Assembly: GCA_951230915.1 (NCBI GenBank)
Contig: OX579636.1
Location: forward strand, 23,805,567 to 23,869,566
DNA: 64,000 nucleotides
From: Antitrichia curtipendula
Lineage: Eukaryota > Streptophyta > Bryopsida > Hypnales > Leucodontaceae
Direction: 5' to 3'
Shown here: in pieces, positions 25,416-37,329 of the stretch
How positions within the stretch are numbered: position 1 is the stretch's first letter
Layout: every line of letters starts with the position of its first letter
Notes under the pieces: model-generated
The model's database searches: none
What the model was told of the DNA's origin: nothing
Seen by the model: only the letters and a program-made list of their open reading frames with translations
Made by a program: the position numbers and the translations under genes

Positions 25416-25944
25416 TGACAGTAAATTGGTTTCTCTCAAACTGGAAGGTTGTGTCTTAAATTCACCCTGGGTTATCTTGCATTACGGGCTTCATACAATT
25501 TTGCACTGGGTTGCTGGCAGCCAGTAATGACTAAGGTAGAACTGCCTAATACCACCATCCATCCAATTTCGTCACCGACATGATCCTCCCAATTGTGTCA
25601 ATGGCCCATATATTACCATAATCTTTACAACCCTTTATCATTATGACAATGCACTTGGGGAGCGGACACATCAGCTCACGCTTTTGCTCTTACTTCAAGA
25701 AGGGTCTATTCACAATTCAACGTTTCAGCTTTGAAAAATCACAAAAAATTCACTTCTCTTCGGAATGTCTTCGTTCTTTTTGCAATCGACTTCTCTCAAA
25801 CTTTTCAATCTCTGAAAAATATAAAAATTGACAAATAGCTTCTCCAAAGTACCTGGATAACAAATCTGTGTGATAATGGGCAATTCTACCTTAATTAGGT
25901 ATACTGATTTATCCTATTTGAGAGAAACCAATTTACTGTCACTG
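25413..25944. mobile_element. Fold-back element II with perfect 28-bp inverted ends
   Basis: CAGTGACAGTAAATTGGTTT and the next eight bases (25413-25440) recur perfectly inverted at 25917-25944. The left arm overlaps the right arm of element I by three bases (CAG). Ends of the form CAGTG... are seen in hAT-type elements, but no 8-bp flanking duplication is visible. The interior is non-coding. Confidence 0.72.
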
Positions 25945-26967
25945 CCAAAAAAAACCTGTGATAAATAGTACAAGATGACAGCCTTTTAGCCTGCACTATT
26001 TTACAAACACTGTCACTTTAGTAAATCAATGTAATGTCACTACAGTAATAGGAGAAATCAGTGTACTATTCTTCAACAAATGTAACTGCCTTGAGTTCTT
26101 ACTGGCTCCTTGAATGGTACTTGCCTGTGGTCTACACTGCATTATCATCAATTAATCCTGAACAGTACATCAGTAGACCTGAAACTCTCGTAGGATCTTA
26201 TGCTTCAACAGAAACTCTTTTTTAGGTCTCATGACAGTCATGAACTCCTGACTCATGAGTTTAGTTCTGATGAGCTCAGTCAGCTGATTTTAGAACATGA
26301 AACTGTACCTAAGGAAGTAACTAAGATATACCTGCCTATGACAAGGCGAAGTGCATGATGTGGTATGAAAATAGAGGTTAATAACAAAGAGATTAATTTT
26401 CAGTGTTGTAGAAGACCTAAGAAATACCAAGGATGATCCCCCAATTTTTTTGATAATCACATCAATTTCATTTTATTTAAAAAAATAAACTGACTTAAAG
26501 TTCTAAAACAGCCCATAGGTTGGGTCATGACAGTCAAAATTAACACCATCCTAGGGTAGTCATGTGCCCATCACTGTCTAGGAAGTATCCTTACAGTAAA
26601 CGGACCATTTCCTTCATTCTCGAAGCTGGCTCCGTTTTTTAGTTTTACTCGAAAGTCAATCTGAGAAGTGGATTTTTTTCTGGTTGCAATCCTATATTTT
26701 GAAATTTTATTAGGCAATTTGCCGGATTTCTATATTTCTATTTGGCCATTTTCCTAAATGTGGAAAATAGAGTTGGTTTTTTGTTTTTGTGGGGGAGTTT
26801 TATTTCTACTCCCTATTTTTTTTGTTTTGATGTATCTTTGGCAGGAATTGAACCTAGCTAAGTCCCTACCAAACTAGGGCCAAGGATGTAGCCTTCGGAA
26901 AATACAAGGATCCAAAAGAGGGTCAAAGTATTTTCCGGACGCTAATTAGTACGTTAAACATTGCAAG
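25945..26967. other. Intergenic stretch, nothing recognised
   Basis: No gene recognised between fold-back element II and the hAT relic. May contain the 3' terminal region of the hAT element. Confidence 0.4.
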
Positions 26968-29264
26968 TCAAGACATTTCAGTACCACTAGCATCAGTTTG
27001 AAGTGCCCTGGACGAAAAAGACCCAATACTCATACTAAGTCCATTTGAACCATTCGAATACAAAGAGGGGTTCAAATGCAAGAAACGATACTTGCTATCG
27101 TTTTTCCAAAGAAGGACAGCATCACAAAGAACATCATCTATCTCATCATCCGGGACTTCTAAAGCTATTTGCAGCATTGCCTCCAAATGTTTGTTGTCCA
27201 ACTTATTCCTCACACGAGTTTTGATTAGATTTTGGACACTAAAAACACTCTCACATGTGACTGTGGAAACACATTGCACTGAAGCCAACTTAGCAAGAAT
27301 AAGAAGGTTAGGGTAGCGGACTTGCAAGGAATAATTCCACGTGATCATTCCCCACAAGTTCCTAAAATTTTTGTCCCTCCATTCGCTGGTGCATTGCAAC
27401 TTAAAAGACAAAAACTCATGCTTGCACGTTGTGACATCAACAAGGGCAGGGAGAGTGACGCCTACATGGGATCAATCCACACCGAAATGGGCCAACAAAG
27501 ATTCTAATTTTGCAAGTCCACTTGCCTTGATGGCATGTAAATGGGATTCAAAACTTTGAAACAAGAAATCAAATTGTTATCCTAAAATCGTGCATTCAAA
27601 CCTGCACAAATAGCCTCAACAAAAATCCTCTAAAAATCTAGTGCCTCTCCTAGGTCTATCCCTAGCCTGCACCTCTGCATTTCAAACCCATGAAACATCT
27701 TCCCTTGAGTTTCAAACTGCAACCTCTTTAAATACCCCCCGCGAGGATCATAATCCGAAAGCAAATGAAAACTAGTGTCCTCAATGAATATGGCAGCGTT
27801 CAAGTCACAAGATTCAACAATGAAAAGCATGCAAATTTGAGCAATTTCAAACCAAATTATGCTACCAATGCTACTGACGTCAACAAACTTGTTTTGAAAA
27901 ACCTTGGACAGCATAGCCAACAAATGCAAAATGTCAGCCAGAAAAAAAAAGAACATAAATGAACTTAAACTGACCCAATTTGTGCAATACCTCTTTGGCT
28001 TGGACTAAGTCCTGATCATCCATAGTTTGGAAATATCAAAGAATTGACTCCAGTGAATTACACAACGTAGTAATAGCTTGCCATCTGTTGAGCCAACGAA
28101 TTTTGTGATACCTTATTATTGTTTTCTTGGCATCAAGAAGTTCTTCTTGCAAAGATGTCAATGCATGCTTGCGCTTCTTTAATTTGCTGAAGAAAGAAGA
28201 AACTGAATTCAAAAAGGAATCAACTTCAACAAACAAGGACTTGCAATCAGGTGCTTTGGCCACATTTAGGGTTACTAGATTCGTGCGGTGAGCGACACAG
28301 TGACAAGAGAGGAGGAACTGGTTATCCTAAAGTTTGATGTTCGTTGTCACACCATCTTGGCTGTTGACCATAGTACTCGACCATTGCTATTAAATGCAAC
28401 AAATTTATAGAGGTCCAGCTCCCAAGTCCGCAAATGTGAAATCAAAGTATCAAAAATGACGGTAGCATCCTTCTTGCTGTCAGGTATCTGCAATAAGTCT
28501 AAAAAGAAGGTGATAGATAATCCTTCCTCAACAATACTCGCAAAAACTGCAAGATGTCTCATAACACTAATATTAGTGGACTTTTCTATCATAATGCCAT
28601 AAAAAGGGAGTTACAAATTCTATAGAGAATTTTCTTTTGCAGCACCATTGAAATACACCAAATCAGGTTTGCACAAGCCTTTTCATTTTGATACATGCTA
28701 GTTGTGATGGAGGCCTTGATTGATTTCAACAAAGTACACAAAGAAGGAAATTTAAAGAAGAAGAGGAACTGCTTCCCTACAAAGTATGCTTCTTGGAAAA
28801 GAGTCATCAAAGCTTCATTGCATGCACGTTGGCTGTGGAGAATAGCCCTTTCCATAGTCTTCTCACCATTGTTGGAAGCCCAGCTAAGTCGCCTATGTTC
28901 ATTGGATCGGGCATGGTCCAAGAAGGTTGAAACTTTGAAATTTTTTTATCCTTATTTTGCATAGGCGGAACGCCCCCCCTTCTCTATACAAATTTTGCAA
29001 AAAACTTTGCCTACTTTAGCAGAAAGCTGCAGCCATTCAAATTGGATAATCCATTGTTCTTTCCAAAGACCTTGTGCAAGTTCTGCTTAGGAAGGGTGGG
29101 GTGGGGTGATCTGTGCCAGATTGAGGACTGTCATCTGATTTGGAGCTTTCATAGGTAGAAAAAGGCAAATCAGCTGAATCCATTTCACGAGACTTTGGGA
29201 AGTAATGTTCACAGAGGGATTTTTGTCTCTTCGCTATAGAACCTACGTCAATCAAATAAGACAA
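26968..29264 (-). pseudogene. Broken hAT-family transposase (ZNF862-like / DUF4371-like)
   Basis: Read from 29264 down to 26968, the minus strand gives fragments of one hAT transposase in colinear order but in shifting frames. An N-terminal piece contains EHYFPKS (29037-29264). A piece with HARSNEHRRLSWA lies at 28589-28921. A catalytic-core piece includes QFLLSCHCVAHRTNL near 28270-28330 and KIRWLNRWQAITTLC in 28036-28263, followed by a hydrophobic stretch at 27630-27956. The C-terminal hAT dimerisation region reads YPNLLILAKLASVQCVSTVT and then CESVFSVQNLIKTRVRNKL (about 27190-27330). Stops and frameshifts separate the pieces, so it is inactive. Terminal inverted repeats and the 8-bp target duplication were not found. 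Confidence 0.82.
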
Positions 29265-29439
29265 CCAAAAAAAAGTCTTGGATCAATAAAAGAAAACAAC
29301 CAAAAAAAATGTGGAGTAAAATTTCTAAAACTAGCAGTTTCAGAATCTCTAAACCCTACACTGCAAAGTAAAGAAGAACGACTACATTTGAATCAACAAA
29401 AACAACTGCAAGGTTCAAGCAAACATACCTGATTTGAAG

Positions 29440-29565
29440 TCACTTGCAGAAGGAAGAACGATCAGTAGTTCAGTACCTTTGCAAAGCAATGGAAGGAAGA
29501 ACGATCAGTAGGAAGAATGACCAATAGTTTAGTGAAGGAAGAACAATCAGTACTTCACCACCTAC
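29440..29565. repeat. Short degenerate repeat GGAAGAACGATCAGTA
   Basis: The word GGAAGAACGATCAGTA or a close variant occurs about four times between 29450 and 29555, irregularly spaced. It lies just upstream (transcriptionally) of the hAT relic and could be its subterminal region. Confidence 0.6.
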
Positions 29566-32200
29566 GTAAAGCTCCTACCACACTCGGTTTCCAAGTTCCT
29601 ACCACGGCACCACGCTTGCAGAGCTTCACAACTCAGTAACTCACAACTAAGGGATAACATAAGGGAATAAGGGAAGCTTAATGTTGCAAACTTGCAATCG
29701 CTATGCCAAAATCCAAAACCCTAACGCAGTGTTGTATTGATATTGTCGGCTTGTCGCAGAGACGCTGCGACATAGACTCGCTCACTCCACTCACAGAGTC
29801 GTAGTATCATGGTCATGCAGTGCGGCGCTGTCGCGGTCACACCTCAGGGGCCTCACGGAGTCACAATCTCTAGACTCACTATGGATTGACGGTTGAGGTG
29901 CAGGCAGCCAAACAGCCATGTCACCATGATCGACGATCCAAATTACCGTGCTATGCTGCCAGCTACCCCAAGTCTCCAACAGTAAAAGCTTTTGTAGAGT
30001 GCAGATTTACAATTTCACAGTTCACACAATATTTCATACAATTCACACTTCATACTTTTACAGATTGACAACGAGTAAAAGCCATTCACTACTGATGCCT
30101 CTTAACAAAGGATAATTGGTGAGTTGGTGTGAAATTGTGAATGTGTAATATAACTTTATAAGAATATAAGTATACTATGTACACATTAAAAAAAATTCCT
30201 AGAAAGTATATGACTAATCGACTGCCCGCCGAGAAAAAGGTAATTACATTGGTAATTTTCCTATATATCCCTAGGACGGACAGCCAAATTGTTGAGGTTT
30301 AAATTTTCTACCCGGTCCATTTCCAAAAATATTATTTTTTTCATTCGGTAACCCATCCTAAACATTTCTATGCCATTTGGAAATCTTCAAAAAAATTCAG
30401 CTAGGTCGTAACTAGATGTCGGTACTTCCTGTTCATTAGTGCCTATAATGAAGAATAACATGCCTAATTCAAGCATTAACTAAGTGAGTTTGGAGTTAGA
30501 GGATATTCAAATCAAGCGGCTTTTAATCTAAGTTAGCCCTTTTAAAACACTTAGCAACCTTTGTCAAAGTACAAAGTGACTGTTCTAAATTTTAATAGAG
30601 GTAGAAATCACTATGACCATGCCCTTTTAGTCTATCAATATCTAACTATATCATAATTTAATATTTGTTGTTGAACACTAAGCACAGAGACCACATAACA
30701 TAGCTTCCCAACCATTTTATTTATGTACCTTGCCAAAATCTTTTTCCCTCCCAATCGTGCCCTGGATGCTCATCAAAACCTTTACAAAGAAGCGTTGTTG
30801 GAATGTGTTATTGTTTGCCTTCCTTCTTCTCCTTCCCTCCCTTCCTATTCGCTAAGGTTTAGGGTTTCATAATGTGTGTTTCTTCATGTGACTGTCTTCT
30901 TGATCGATTTGGTTGTAGGCTTTTTGCATGAGAGTTAGGTTCCTCAATTGAGTTGTGTGATGGACAAACTATGTGTGAAGAGGCTCGGGTACAATATTTG
31001 CAACCTCATGGAGAGCAATGACGTGGGTTTAGTGATAAGGAAGATTTGGATGACAAATCGCCAAAAAAATGCGCAAACAAGTGATAAGAGGATATGCAAT
31101 CAAGGTGCACACTATAGTGATGATTTCTTTTGTTTTTAGAAAATAATTCTGGCTGTTTTAAGGTTCAATAGTCTCCTGTAAGAATTTTGCAAAGAATTCT
31201 ATTAATTTTTTCAATATTATGAAACCAACCAATTGTTTCAACGTTGAAAGCGGTTGCTACTACTGACTTTATCTATATGTATTAAAGTTTTTGGATGAAG
31301 CTCTTTGGGTCCTATTTGGATTTGAAGTACCTGACAAGTTACATGGCTCTAGCTCAGTGAAGGCAATTTCAACGCATGTGGGACTAATATCCACCACTTC
31401 CTCTTTTAATATGACGAATTGAAGGTTGTATTTGAAACTGAATGTAATTGTAAGTAATGGGTCAAATGAAGTGATCAATTATGAGTTTAGTTGGTTAAGA
31501 ATGTCTTTTAGGAATTATACTCTTAAATATTATGTTTGACATTGTAGCCCTAGGATGCAAAACAAGAAAATTGTAGCAAAGAAAAGACTACCAATATCTT
31601 GGAATTTCTTTAGTAGTGCACAAAATCTTCATCAATATAAACTTCAAAATGAGATAAATAATACTATATGAACCCAAACAATCAGAAAAGCTTCTAGAAT
31701 AGTTGAAAAGAATCAATTGAGTACAATATTCATAAATAACAATGCTAATTTGTCATAGGTTGTATAGGAGCAAATAGAGGATCTTAAGGATCTATTGCCT
31801 AGATAACTAATAAGCTTCTTTTAGCCCTTCTTGGTCAATTTTTTTGTCTTTTCAATTGACATCTAATCTGTTTTGAGCTAATCTTTGCTTCTGCTATATA
31901 GTTTTGGCTCTTTAGAAGTTCTATCTAACCTATTTGGATCCCTTGTAAACTATCTTGTTCTCATATGTAGCCATGTTCTCATTTTCAATTGCTCACATGT
32001 ACATAAGTCTTTCCATAATCCAAATTCTTTTTCATTTTTCATTTTTTTGAAGTATAAAATCTTTTATTACTTCAATAAAGTTATAAAGAGGTTGGCCCTT
32101 TGCACTGGCTATTGTCTATCTGGATCTACAAAACCTTGGGGTATTCCAAAGGCTAAACCTCTTACAGGCATTCCAATTTGAACTTGTGGCCCCCTAGGTT
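29566..32200. other. Intergenic stretch, nothing recognised
   Basis: No recognisable gene. Frames such as 30948-31139 and 31885-32181 (plus) have no domain. 29740-29990 is somewhat richer in G and C. Confidence 0.4.
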
Positions 32201-32480
32201 GTCAGTTCCATGTCCATAGTAGTCCTACAATTGGAGGAAAATTTGGTAAAGGTGTTCCATCTTTTTTTCTTTTTAGTTTTGCTCTAAGTCTATTCATAGC
32301 AATTTTTTGATTTGCAATGAGGTGGTTGTAATCCACAATATGGAGATAATCTTCCATTCCCCCTTCCCCTTGCTTTAATAAGTCTATATAGATTCTCACC
32401 TACCTATTTCACTACCTTGTTTATCCAACATGCCTTGTATAATTTACTTGCTATCATTTCTGCTTGTTTTGCAAACTTGA
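32201..32480 (-). other. Flank of the Tigger-like relic
   Basis: Minus-strand open frame 32202-32399 is basic (KLKRKKDG) and follows the transposase relic downstream. Possibly the end of its coding region after a frameshift; not recognised on its own. Confidence 0.2.
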
Positions 32481-34062
32481 TTACATTGAATTGACCTTTT
32501 TCCTCCCTTCTTTGCACTTTTTTAAGCTCCCTTTCTTCTTTGTTTCTTCCAAAGCCTTAGTTTTCTTGATTGCCAAAGCCTCCACGTTTTGAATATGATG
32601 GTTGCTAGTCAAGACATGAGATTTTGAATAATCAATTCTAGGGTTTTCCATGCTCCTTCTTGGTTTGACAACTTGTTGAGGTAGCCTCAAAAATCTATTG
32701 AAATGCCTCTCATTTGTAGAATCAACATCAACTTTAGTTTCTTGGTCTTCAAATGGAGATTCACCCTCTTCATCAATAAAATAGTGGACAACATTTTCTT
32801 GAGTGTTAGATACATCTTCCTTTGATTTGTATATCCAAGGGTTTGTAGATGAACCCCTCACTAGTTCTCAGCTTAATGTCCAATTTATGAGGATTTAGTG
32901 GCCATATCCTTGTAGCACAGAATCCAACTTTGATGTTGCTTGGTGTCATTACTCTTTGAAGTGCAAGGCTGACCCATTTAGTCAAATCCTCCTTTCTAAC
33001 CCTTTTTCTTTTATTTTGTAGTAATCAGATGTCCATATAGGCCTTAAAGGCAATTTTAAAAGATTTGAAAACTGCTACATTAAGGGGGTGAAGTGTATGT
33101 GAGGTATGTGAAGGTAGAGAGCATACATCTAACCCTGCTTCTCTTGCTTTTATCATAACATCTGAGGTTACATGGGAGTTATGACCATTTAAGATCATCA
33201 AGTGTCTTGGTTGTGTTCATCCCTCCTTTTTTTCCAACATTTGCTATGAAATGATCAATCCATTTAGAGAATAGAAATAAAGCGAGAAATAAAGTCATCT
33301 AAGCATTTCCATAGTAGAATCAGTTTCACATAGTGATAGGTAGTCTCTCATTCTATAAATGCCTTTGAATATGTAGAAATTAGGAATGGTTTGACCTTCC
33401 GCATTCATAGAATTTAAAATTGTCAAAAATTCTCTTTCATTTGCAATCAAAGAATGAACCACTCTTGTCCCTTAACGTGCTAGTACTCTACTACTTCCTT
33501 TTCCAACTTGAGCTCTACTTTTGTCCACATTTCAGATATGGTGTGGAGGATAATGATTTATTGCATACAAAGAAGCCAAATTTCTATAGAGTAATTTCAC
33601 AATCTTTGGACATAAACCAATGGCCCTATTGACTTCTAGTCCTTGGGCTACCCGTAAGGTGAAGGTAGGGTGTCATTTTTTGAACCATTTAATCCAACTG
33701 TCTCTTGGAATTCTATTTGTGAAAGGGTTAGGTTTGCCTTCCACCATTTCAACAATTTTTTTTTTCAAATCAAGAATAGTTAAAGGATGTCCCCATGCTA
33801 ACATATTGTCTAGATAGTCTACTAGACCAGCCTCTTCTTCAATAATAAGAATTCCTTTTCTCCCTAGTTTCTTTGATTTCCTTTTGTCGTTAACATGCTT
33901 TATGATACTTGTTCTTGGGATGTTGTAAAAGTCACTTACAGTCTTCAGTTTCTATCCTTCTATAGCTAAAATTATTTTTTGAAGTGACTCACTAGACCAT
34001 GATCCACAATATTGATTTTTGGGCTTCTTTGATCCATTTGATTTTTTAGAAGGCAAAGGCAT
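32481..34062 (-). pseudogene. Broken pogo/Tigger-like DDE transposase
   Basis: From an ATG at 34062 the minus strand reads an HTH-like N-terminus (SLQKIILAIE, SDFYNIPRTSIIKHV). A CENP-B-type second helix region follows (GHPLTILDLKKKI, RIPRDSWIKWFKK, VAQGLEVNRAIGLCP). The DDE_1 core includes HHI-stop-NVDKS, LTILNSMNAEGQTIPNFYIF, LMILNGHNSH and LPSHTSHTLHPLNVAVFKSF. Damage: a stop at 33542-33544 where the family has Trp, further in-frame stops, at least one frameshift, and two catalytic aspartates replaced by Asn (codons 33187-33189 and 33079-33081). The first Asp (33533-33535) remains. The C-terminal tail (32481-32861) is acidic and then lysine-rich. Terminal repeats were not located. Confidence 0.82.
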
Positions 34063-34065
34063 TGT

Positions 34066-35100
34066 GTCCCTAGCATCTTCTCTTGGTTTGAGAAGAATTG
34101 TAGGAACATTTACCTTTGCCTTGTGTTGTCTCTAACATTGTGTTGGTTGGCTTGCCTTGTAGCTGAGGAGAGCCCTTTTTTGTGAGTGAACTAAAGCCTT
34201 GCCTCCACAATCCTCCTTGTTTTTTTATTTCTTCTGTTTTTTGATTTTCTTTATGTCTAGGATTGCTCCAACCATCTGAATTTAAATCACTTGTAGTAGA
34301 TTGTTGATAGCCTCCATAGCCTCCAATTCAGCTGCCATACTGTTGTTTGTTCTATTGTTGTCATCATTGTTGAATCTACTTCCACTCTTGCTTCCATCAC
34401 TATTGAATCTAAATCTTTTTTTGCCTCCTTTATAAATGCTAAATCTACCCCTTCTTTTGCCTTCATCAATACTAGATTTGTTCCTTTTCTTGTCCTTGCT
34501 GTAAAATTTGTTATCTTGAAAGGAATTCTCTAGACACTAGTCCATGTCCATCTCATCCTCACGTTTACTAAGGTCTAACTACTACTTTTTTTCTTTTTCT
34601 TTTTGCAGATGCCTCCCATACTTCTTGCTCACTTTATTGTTGGTTAGGCCCCTGTTCCCCACTGCCACAACTTCTCTTGAAGTCAATTGTATCCCTTTCA
34701 AAGGTGTCCTTATCTTCTTCTTGCATCATCTCTACTTCTTGTTTCTACTTCAATGTCTTGATTGTTGTGTTTTATGTCTCAATTTTGATTTTGGCCCCTC
34801 CTCCTAACATTGGTGCATTTTTTCCTAACACTCTTGTCCCTCTCTACTGCAGTGCCCTCTCATAATCCTCATGCCCCCAAATGGAATGAATGAGGTCCTC
34901 ATATTGTTATTCTTCTTCTTGTTCATCTGAAGTACTATCTCCCTCACTCTTTGATGTGTTGTTGGTATAATATTCAGCACTTGAATCCACCCTATCATAC
35001 AAATCAACAGACAATAAAGTGTCCGTTTCATCATCACTATTGTATTCTCTCATGATGGCAGAATGTGGAGGGAGTATTCTTCTAGAGGTGCTTTAGTTAG
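34066..35100 (-). other. Low-complexity flank upstream of the Tigger-like relic
   Basis: Pyrimidine-rich on the plus strand, with many short open frames and none with a recognisable domain. The minus-strand frame at 34287-34469 is Asp/Glu/Lys-rich. It may be part of the same element as the transposase relic (a 5' region), but no terminal repeat confirms this. Confidence 0.25.
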
Positions 35101-35847
35101 TCCCAAATGTGCATTAGAACCTTCCACACTTCTATGGAAATACTTGCAAATAAAATTGCCAAGTTCTACAAGCAACTTTTTGACCTAACTGCCTCTTCTC
35201 TATTCTATTCCAATGCATTGCAATTTGTAATTTTCTCAAAGTCGTCATTTTTTAGTATAAAGAGAGGTTGTAACTACGCCCAATTTGGTGAAATCAATGT
35301 ACTAATCAGCCTTTTTGCAATGTTAGAACAGTCGTTGCATTTTTCAATACAATAATGATAAAGTCTTCGACAAAGAATTAAATTTGAAATTTCAAGCCAA
35401 CTATCTTTTAAAGCAATCAGAAGTTTCTACATGCATTTGTTTTGTAAACCGCCAAATTTTGCTTGAAATGAGCCTTTATATAGATGTCTACATTAGGCAG
35501 TTTACATATCATAGGCAAGTTTACCTTAATAAATGAAATGTCAAACCATTATTTTCTCTCACAAGTTTGAGAATTGAAGATTTAACTCCATGGTTGTGAT
35601 ACATCAGTCCTTTTTTTTTTTCTTTATTTTATTTTTTCCACATATGAAATAGAATTTCATTGCCAAAATAAAAGTACATGGACAGCTAGCCACAAGTGAC
35701 CTAGCCGATAAACACACTAATGGCACACTAATGGCTGCTTGATTGAATAGGTAGGGATCCCATTTGCTACTTGGCAAACAATAGTTGTTTTAATACTTTG
35801 TTTCACCAAGCGTATTTTTATGGTGCCATCTGCCTATTTTCACTAGA
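35101..35847. other. AT-rich stretch between relic and MITE, nothing recognised
   Basis: The open frame 35107-35355 (plus) has no known domain. A T-rich run lies near 35612. Confidence 0.4.
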
Positions 35848-36794
35848 TTAACCTCTAAAGTTCTATGACTATGTATTCACCAAAAACACTCCAAAACTGC
35901 CATTTCTAGTACAAACACCAAATTTTTGGAAAAAAATAAATTTTGACACATGTAACCGTAGGGTCTTGTAGTATGATGACTTAAGAACATGTGGTAAAAA
36001 ATTCAGAAATTTCTACCACATGGATTGCAAGATTTAAGCATTAAAATTCATTAAAAATATTCATTAAATTTTTTTTGGCCCTGCAAGAAATTGGGCAGCT
36101 ATACTTCACAAGCTCACTTTTTTATGAAAAAATGTCCAAAATGGTGGTGCTTCTTTGGATTCATTTTCCTAAAGAAGTTTTCTACATGTTTGAAAATTTT
36201 CACATCATTTGGAATTGTACAACATATAGGAAGAAAATAGTAAGCAATGATTCAAAGTAATATCAATGATTCAAAATACTAAATTGTTAAGAATTAAATT
36301 ATGGAATTAAAAAATGCCAATCCCAACAGTTGTAATGTTGTAACAAACAATCTACATTCTAGGATTTTATTTTTTTCCAAAAATATTGAAAATTGAGTGC
36401 AATATATGACTTTAAAGTTTATTTTAGAGTAGAATATCCATAACTGCCCTGCAAACTAAAACTCCTCACAACTTTTGATTCATTGATTGAAATGGAATGA
36501 TTCAAAACTTTCCACGTATACTGAACTCTAGAAAACCAATTTCAGTTTTTAATTTTTGAAAAAAGTGATTTTTTTTTATCTGCCTGGACTACCTAGTTAC
36601 AAAAAAAAATAACATATTAGTTCATAACTTTTGACTCATATTTCCAATGTCATGAAATTTAGTGCATACAAAACATATTCCTTGTCCCCATGTTCTATTA
36701 AGTTTCACCCTAAAATATGCATATCCTCATTCACACATACCTACCCAAAATTTCTATATAGTCAAAAAACGCAGTCTAGTCCTTTAGGGGTTAA
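35848..36794. mobile_element. TTAA-bounded MITE-like element (939 bp)
   Basis: TTAA at 35848-35851 and 36791-36794. The left end is CCTCTAAAGTTCTATGACTA and the right end, complemented, CCCCTAAAGGACTAGA. It is the same element as 15940-16873 in the opposite orientation: both carry the blocks GGAATTGTACAACATATAG, CAAAATGGTGGTGCTTCTTT and CAATGTCATGAAATTTAGTG or their complements. The open frame 36075-36260 is conserved in sequence only because the element is. Confidence 0.85.
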
Positions 36795-37329
36795 TTTGGT
36801 CTGGTATTAACTTATAATATTTGCAATACGGGCTTAAAAAAATAGGCATGTAATGACAAATGGTGGGGTGTGCCATGAGTCCTATACAATGTAGTTTTTC
36901 TTTCTCTAGTATAGGTACCCTAATGTTGTGTTAGTTTCCTGAATCCTACAATTTATTTTGAATTAGATCTTTTGAACTACAGCTTGGGATGACAAGGCTT
37001 TGTGTATGATTTTTTGTTTTTGTTTTTGATTCATAGAGTATGAAAGACTATTCTTTCACTATTCATTGGGTAGCAATTTGAAATTTTTAAGATGCTTGCT
37101 TGTTTTTAGACTTTTATTGCAAATTTGGATTGTTTTTTCACTACTTCAAGAACAAAAGTAAGCCTTGTGTGAGCACTAGATTTATCTATTAGTGCTCAAT
37201 CACGTGTTCTTTAACATTTTGGAATGTCCTAAGGAAGATTGTGTATGCAAATGGAGGTCTTTAGATATTTAAGTATTAAATAATTAGTAGTATCAAAAGT
37301 CAACAATGTCTTTTAAACCAAATGTATGA

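Noticed and set aside
36075..36260. Open frame with a stretch (SSLFYEKMSKMVVLLWI) also found on the opposite strand at 16536-16730
   Set aside because: The protein similarity follows from the DNA similarity of two copies of the same non-coding TTAA element; neither copy is a plausible gene.
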